64,000 nucleotides of DNA, from NCBI GenBank assembly GCA_030248065.1, contig JASAMV010006027.1:1-64000 (forward strand). The letters are read 5' to 3'. The number at the start of each line of letters is the position of its first letter. The first letter of the stretch is position 1. Positions 58,138-64,000 of the stretch are shown here, one piece after another. Below the pieces are notes generated by a model. It was given only the letters and a program-made list of their open reading frames with translations, was not told where the DNA came from and did not search any database. Made by a program: the position numbers and the translations under genes. The DNA is from Rhynchonema sp. JSB1_4. Its lineage: Eukaryota; Nematoda; Chromadorea; Monhysterida; Xyalidae.

Positions 58138-58513
58138 AGATATTCAACACATAGGCTCAGCGCGCGCGCCACGCCTTTTTAAAAACTGACCAAGCGCAAA
58201 ATTCGCAGAGGCGAAACGGTGCGTGGCTGAAGTCCCACCTCCATCGCGTCGTTTGCTATGTGGTATGTATACAGGTTTGACGTCAAATGAGCCAGCCTCC
58301 ACAGACTCCGTCTCAAGCCGCAACTTGTGTTGTACCACATGCTTATATCAGAAACGCACGTGATGAGCAATTTAACTTACCACAGGAAAGCACCTTATTT
58401 TATGTTTTAGTCTGCAAACTACCGTATAGCGTGTGCGTGACTGACCATTAACTTTGCGTATTAGCCTGGCAGTACTAATTGGCCTGTCATGGTTTATGTG
58501 CTACAGCCAAGTA

Positions 58514-58863
58514 AGGGCGGACTTATGTAGGTAGAACACGGAAACCGGAACACGGAAGTGTTTCCGTGTTTTGCGTTCCGTGAAAAATTTTCAAAATCTC
58601 GGAACACGGAAATATCGCAGGCACGCAAACGGTGCCTTTCGAGTGATGATGACAAAAGCCAGCTTGCTGAAGTCAAAACGTCAAAAGTTTTCGTGTTGAC
58701 GCGAAGCAATAATTTTCATGGAAATATTTCCGTGTTCGGTGAAAATAAAAAAATCACGGAACACAGAAACCGGAAATATTTCCGTGCACGGAAACGAGTG
58801 AAATAATTTTGTATGGAAATTATTTCCGTGTTCCGGTTTCCGTGTTTAACCTAAGTCCGCCCT
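58514..58863. mobile_element. 350-bp MITE with TA target duplication
   Basis: Begins AGGGCGGACTTA and ends TAAGTCCGCCCT, with TA immediately outside each end (58512-58513, 58864-58865). The inverted ends extend inward as AACACGGAAACCGGAACACG and its complement. The words TTCCGTGTT and GGAACACGG fill the interior. TA duplication fits the Tc1/mariner group; no coding. Confidence 0.8.
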
Positions 58864-60339
58864 TAAACGCTATTCGAATCGTGGGTTGTGAAATTGATAC
58901 ACAAAAAATGTGGTTTTGTGCCCCGTTCCGTTCGAACTCGCTGCACTGTGCGTGCCAGTACTATGGACTTGAAATATGAACATCATGTCCGTAGGTGCGT
59001 CATCAACATCGGGTATACATGTATACCAGATCCTCGACTAATTAACGTATTATTTTCATCGAGAATATTATTATGATGCTGGGCAGTACACAACCGGCAC
59101 TGAATATGGTTCATTCATTACCAAACCAATTCCTGTGTGTTTCGGGGGCGGGGGCAATGAAGTGAAGAGCCACATTTGTTCTCACGGACTGCACAATGTC
59201 TTCCTGCTTGCTTGAAAATTTCTTCCCTATCCTCTTTTTTTGCATCAAAAATAAAAACCACTCCTCTGCTTATTCGCACAGCGGTTTGCCAAGAATAAAA
59301 ACCATGAATATTCTGCTGTAAAAACCACTTTCAGCGAACAGCTCACGGTTCGTATGATCATGTGCCCGAACTATACCAGTATCCCCTGAAGTTGCTCAGA
59401 CACCTAAGGTTGCATCCACTAGACATCTGGTATTGTGGAAACAAAGTTGGAGCACAACAAACACTAATTTCAGCCGTTTTGCATTGGGGGCCACCTGGTA
59501 GTACCCACACGTGGAATGCGTGCAAACCGCAGCGCGACGAGATTCGTGCGGCAGCAAGAAAGCAGCCCCAAACTGTCATCTTATCTGCGTTGACCACATC
59601 AGCATAAGCCGAATTGTGAGAGCCATTGAGAGACCATATGTAATTTTTGCTGGCTAGGATTAGTCGGAGGTGGGTTTGACTTTGACTTGACACAGAAATG
59701 TGCTTTCGTAACTCATCCATCCGTCAAACGTCAACCAAACATGTCTGTCTGTGTATGACACTGCTGTATAGCAAGTGCACAAGTGGCTAGCTGCTGCTTT
59801 ACAATTCTGTGTAAGACACACAAAGAAGATCAAATCCGACCAACCTCGACCTGGATGACAGTGAAGTGCATACCGCCCTTTACTACATAGTTATCTGTAT
59901 CTGAGAAACGGCTAGACGCTGTCAGGCTACGAAGTGCATGACTCTGACATTTTGCAGCGCAATCTTTTTTGTATAACCACCATTATTGTAACGATATCGT
60001 TATCGTTGTGTAGATATTTATTGACTCAACACGCCCCTGAACAAACAGAAAGCCGAGCCCCAAAACGATATAATGTACGCACAGCTGAAAGCAAACACAA
60101 ACGCCGTTAAAAACAGAAACCTCTATTATTTGCAGCCTTCCAAAGAACTGCATAACATCCCAGCTGTTGGCGAAATATCTGGTTTAGTCCTAGTTTTCTA
60201 TTTCAATATTTTGAGTTAGAGCGGGTAGCAGGTTGCCTTGGAACCACATCGTGAACCATAAGTGTGAACTTGACTTCGTAAACGTGAGGCTGCATTATTC
60301 CGAATCGCTGTGCAAATTCTAATCAAATAACAACCTAAA

Positions 60340-61313
60340 ATGTCGCACGTGGTGACCACCTTATTTTCGCAGAAATTCTTCGGAATCGAGGGAGTTGAAG
60401 ATGATCTGGTGGATCGCTTGCACTATACATTCACCAGTGGGTTAGTGCACAGATAATGCATAAGCCATTAGCTTCCAATTAGCGATTGTTGTGTATGTAC
60501 CTTGCTACACATAAGCTGCAGGAGATCAGATTGGTTTTGATCGGATCTATCTTGGCAAGTGACTTTCTTGAACAGGATCCCTATATTTTCTGCGCTCTGA
60601 AAACTTCCAAATAAGCACCCAGTGAGGACTTGGGATCCTATTGCAGCATGCAAGGAGCGCTTAGCCATATGTTTGAAGCAGCGGTCCTTGCTTTTGTTTC
60701 TCCTGCCCATTTAAAAGGCGTGGTTACATTTATACTGCTCCTTGCTCACAAATCCAATAATATTTTGACAAAAATGTGTTGGAAAGTGAACAAATTTAAA
60801 ACAAAACAGTAAAAGTGATCGAATTTTAGTTCGTTGCTCATTGACAGGAAAAATTTTTATCCCAAATAAACCCCAATGGAGCCGTACAACACACAATTTT
60901 GGCTTTTTTACCAGTGTATTCGTTTCGCTTTTTTGTCTAAGGGAAGGAATTGCAGTTTGCTGCTCGTGTTGACGCTGGGTGTCAGCTGGAAACAGTTCGG
61001 TGGCAAACCGATCGAATGCCTCGTGCCCGATCAGCTGTCAAACGTCGGTATTGAAGAGGTTTGGACTGTTTGAATATTTCTTAAACTTTTCAGATTTTCA
61101 AGGAAACATGGCCTGTTTTCAAGTACGCCGAGATCTACTGTTTCACGAAGAACACCTATTTTGTGCCGTGGGACGAGCAAGTCCCTGAGCATCAAGGTGA
61201 CCGCCATCGATCGCAAATATCCTACTATCAATGGGTGCCCTTCTTTCTAATGGTGCAAGCGATGTTCTTTCGTGTACCATGTATGTTCTGGAAACTGGTC
61301 GCAACACATTCAG
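60340..61313 (+). CDS. innexin, N-terminal half
   Basis: Exons 60340-60440, 60956-61058 and 61094-61313 (phases 2, 0 and 1 at their ends). Innexin features appear in order: N-terminal LVDRLHYTFTS; TM1 (GLLLVLTLGVSWKQFGG) with the family block KPIECLVP; extracellular loop 1 with the YCFTKNTYFVPW segment and its cysteine; then the hallmark YYQWVPFFLMVQAMFF at TM2 and PCMFWKL. Innexins form gap-junction hemichannels in invertebrates and are usually 350-450 residues with four TM helices. Here only about 141 residues are found: the second loop, TM3, TM4 and tail are absent before the minus-strand gene that begins at 61848. Either further exons lie beyond it, possibly beyond the window, with that gene nested in an intron, or this is a truncated copy. 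Exons have no stops. Confidence 0.8.
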
Positions 61314-61847
61314 GTCGGTGCATGCAAATTCTTTTGTTCACAAGTTGTGAAACAGACAATTCTTGAATGAAAGGAACGGGCTTGATGTCCGCAAAACTTA
61401 TCTTCTGTGACTGAAAATTCGGTGCTGCTGGCTTGGTTTTCGTGGATCGGTGTCAAGCCAAATACTTTCTGAAGCAAAGAGGCACCCGTAGTGCACAATA
61501 CGGGCATTCAGGTAAACAGGTATTGGCTTCAATTAGAAGACGGTTCGGTAAGAGAAAATGCAGTACTTTGCATGGACCATGCATAGAAACAACAATTAGA
61601 CTTGAAAACTGAAGCACTGAAGTGGTTGTCACCAGCGATCGCGCTAATTCAAAACAAACCGAACACAAATTCCGTGCCGTCAAAGATCGTAATAAAAAAA
61701 GCACACAAAAAGCATGAAATCTTGAGAAAAAGACCATCGATGTTCAGCAGCGTGAAAACGGATCGCTTCAATTATTCAAAACTACTAAGCAGATTATGGG
61801 TATATGGTTACAATTCTGGAATTTTTGGCGTTTACATGAGACTAGAT

Positions 61848-63835
61848 TCAGTGTTTCCCATTTGCCTTCTCAACATCCGAGTGAGCGTCTGTGCTGTTTG
61901 ACGACCGTTGGAGCGGCTCTGGCATCCGTGCCATTTGTGGCGCGCTGTGATGGAACGACAAAATGGCTGCATTGGAAATGCCAGACACCGAACTGCCGCC
62001 GTGATTCTGTGCAAGCGACTGCGCTTCTGTAGAAATGTGTATTGCTTGACGAGTGTGCACCTGTTGCAATTGCAATCTTGCTTTCCATTACCGGTCAGCG
62101 GTCGTTGTCGTTTTCCCGAGTTCTCATCAAAATCGCCCAACGGCCGGGGAGAGTCCAACGGAATGGTGTCGCTGCCCATGATGTACTTCACAGCGCCGTC
62201 AAGCTCCTTGTCCGTCAGGCCAAAGCCCTGAACAGATGAAATGACGTGCAACTATTTATGTCTGTGCTTCAATGACACACGTTCAACTCACGGTCAATTC
62301 ATTTGCTGCCAGTTCATTCACGACGGGTGAGTTTCGTTGTTCAGCAAGTTGGTCGGATGCAGCAGACGGCGTAGGAGAGCCTTGGTTGACGGGGCTGTGG
62401 AAAAAAAACAGAACACGTGTTTGGATTCTTCTTACATGCGAAAGTGTTTTAAAATTTTAATTTGGTTCATTCTGCTTGACTTTTGAATTGTGCCAAAACA
62501 ATTTTCCATAGTAAATTGGCTTCTAGTGTAGTACCTGATAGGTCCACCCGAGTGGTTACTGTCCCGGCGCCGTGGTGACCCGACATGTTGTGCCCGTATG
62601 ACAGGCGATGGTGTGCGTGACTGACGCTGGGTGTCCTCAATGGCACTCACCATTAGAGCGACCACCATCTCTTTCATGTCGTTAAGTTGGTCAAATGCCT
62701 TAACGTTTATCATCGTAATTGTTAAAAAGCAACCACCCTGAAAACCAACTGTTATCATTGAATGGCGTAAGCCATCGAAAATGGCCTTCCACAGGTTGGT
62801 AAACGTTCGACTGAGGAGGCTTTTGGTCCATATGATTAATGTGGTCTTGGGATACTGCCCGAATCCGCAAAGCAAGTTCGAGCTGGCTGTGGCTCCCCGG
62901 CGTAAGGCCTAAGCCTGAGCGTTCTGGGTGTATAGTCCCAAATTTGCAGAATCATAATTTTATGAGAAAATCATCATTATTCTGCATAAATCGCAGTGTT
63001 TAGCTTCTAACAGGAATGTGAGCTTCATGCTGACCTCCATCTGCCCAGCTGTGAACAGTTCATTGACTTTCAAGTTGAACAGGAACAGCGCTCGACGTGT
63101 GTTTGTGTCGGACAACTTGCGTTGTGCGGGGGAATGCACTCGGGAACCAGTCTTCCCTGAACTCGGGACATTTACGGGCACGCTGGTTTTGCGGTCATCT
63201 GGTGTGGGCAAGTATCGGGGAGAGTTGTGATTGCCTTCTACATGGTCGTCAGCACTTGGAAGGTTCTGAAACAAGCAAATATATTCGAAAAGCTTGCAAA
63301 AGCAAGTTCAACTTTGCTGCTCACGGCTTCCCTGCAACGGATATTCAGTGGGTCGGGTAAGGAGGATGAGGCGCGGGGATGCCGGACGAGGGCTATGATT
63401 CCCGTTGCCAGAGTCGCGCTGAAGAGGAAGTGGCCGATTTTAATACTCATTTCGAATCAACTTGAAGACGTTAGCATTGAACGCACATGATTGCCTTGGG
63501 TAATTGATTTCACTTCCGCAATAATGTTCTGAAACTCGGCTGTTGATCGTGCCTCAGCCTCCTTCAGCTTTTCGATTTCGTGCGAGATCATGCTTCGTCA
63601 ATCGACAACACTTTGTCAGACTTGTATTTTTTTCAATCAAAATGGTCACTAGCACTGGTTTTGCTCATTACACAACATTGCGAAATCATGGCCATCAAGG
63701 CCTAATTGCCAATACAATGAAAGATCAAACAACGACAACAAAGTATAGGTAATAAGGCTCACCTGCGCAGTGATGCAGTATGTATGTCGGTACAACTCAA
63801 ATGGACTCAGCTTGTTACTCGCGATTTTGGCAGCA
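61848..63835 (-). CDS. Ser/Pro-rich protein of unknown function, 3' part (runs off the window)
   Basis: Exons in order: 63763-63835, about 63491-63577, about 63320-63410, about 63020-63265, 62535-62737, 62292-62394, 62092-62227 and 61848-62044 (stop). Most phases agree; the 63320 to 63265 junction is uncertain. The first exons give LSPFELYRHTYC and a charged helix (LKEAEARSTAEFQNIIAEVK), probably coiled coil. Then come low-complexity Ser/Pro/Arg segments with a recurring GNHSPR/GNHNSPR/DSNHSGGP theme, a helical stretch (KAFDQLNDMKEMVVALMVSA) and an acidic patch (LTDKELDGAVKYIMGSD). No signal peptide or transmembrane helix is seen. It looks like a cytoplasmic phosphoprotein scaffold. The helical part faintly recalls C-terminal segments of the dystrophin/dystrobrevin group, but I do not assign it. 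Confidence 0.6.
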
Positions 63836-64000
63836 CTGTTATGCCCCCAGGTTCATCATACAAGTTTATTGCCAACGACCAATCATACGAGTGATGGCAT
63901 TAATTTTAAGCATGAACATCAATCAGTAGTACATAAACATCACGAATTAATTCGATCCAGATACAGTAGCCATCCAGCAGCACTCGCCCCTTTGTAAGCT

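Larger units (their letters stand above)
57514..60339. other. intergenic with two palindromic MITEs
   Basis: Apart from the elements at 57900-58137 and 58514-58863 I see nothing gene-like between the peptide gene (minus) and the innexin (plus); the two genes diverge, so regulatory DNA for both is expected here. A small palindrome CGATATCG occurs near 59992. Confidence 0.45.

Overview
The window is intron-rich nuclear DNA of an animal. Its genes are split into small exons of about 30 to 350 bases by introns of 40 to several thousand bases, and the families are metazoan: a PTK7/off-track receptor pseudokinase, a tetraspanin, a Rab-effector zinc-finger protein, a ZP (cuticlin-type) protein, an innexin, a Kunitz protein, MAM domains and secreted-type phospholipase A2. 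Innexin points to a protostome, and the ZP protein carries a VYHKWTCDS block that I associate with nematode cuticlins. My best guess is a nematode or close ecdysozoan relative; this rests on recalled family knowledge, not a search.

Layout. 1-3.7 kb is an almost perfect giant palindrome, cut by the left window edge. 4.4-6.1 kb (minus) is a Kunitz/threonine-rich secreted protein. 6.1-11.6 kb shows no gene. 11.6-32.1 kb (minus) is one PTK7-like gene of at least 25 exons. Two other genes lie on the opposite strand inside its introns: a Rab-binding-domain effector (18.9-22.9 kb) and a tetraspanin (28.0-29.3 kb). 32-39 kb is nearly empty. 39.2-43.2 kb (plus) is a transmembrane ZP protein. 43.9-51.7 kb is a tandem segmental duplication holding two membrane-anchored phospholipase A2 genes and a decayed copy of the last exon of the neighbouring MAM gene. 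51.5-55.2 kb (minus) is that two-MAM-domain gene. 56.9-57.5 kb (minus) is a small secreted, possibly neuropeptide, precursor. 60.3-61.3 kb (plus) is the first half of an innexin. 61.8-63.8 kb (minus) is the 3' part of a serine/proline-rich protein I do not recognise.

Mobile DNA is abundant and small: Helitrons with recognisable termini, a probable hAT derivative in two copies, a Mutator-like element with a 9-bp target duplication, a tRNA-derived SINE in two copies and several palindromic MITEs. Most sit in introns.

The most unusual signal is a short word, GATGTTTCA (often GGCTGATGTTTCA), present 22 times on the two strands where chance predicts about 0.5. It is concentrated in introns, next to donors, fused to acceptors, or in complementary pairs at opposite intron ends or on both sides of an exon.

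Exon boundaries were set by hand from GT/AG sites, reading-frame phase and family resemblance. The genes are linked mainly by membrane or extracellular-matrix themes (Wnt/adhesion receptor, gap junction, cuticle, secretion); they share no evident pathway or operon.
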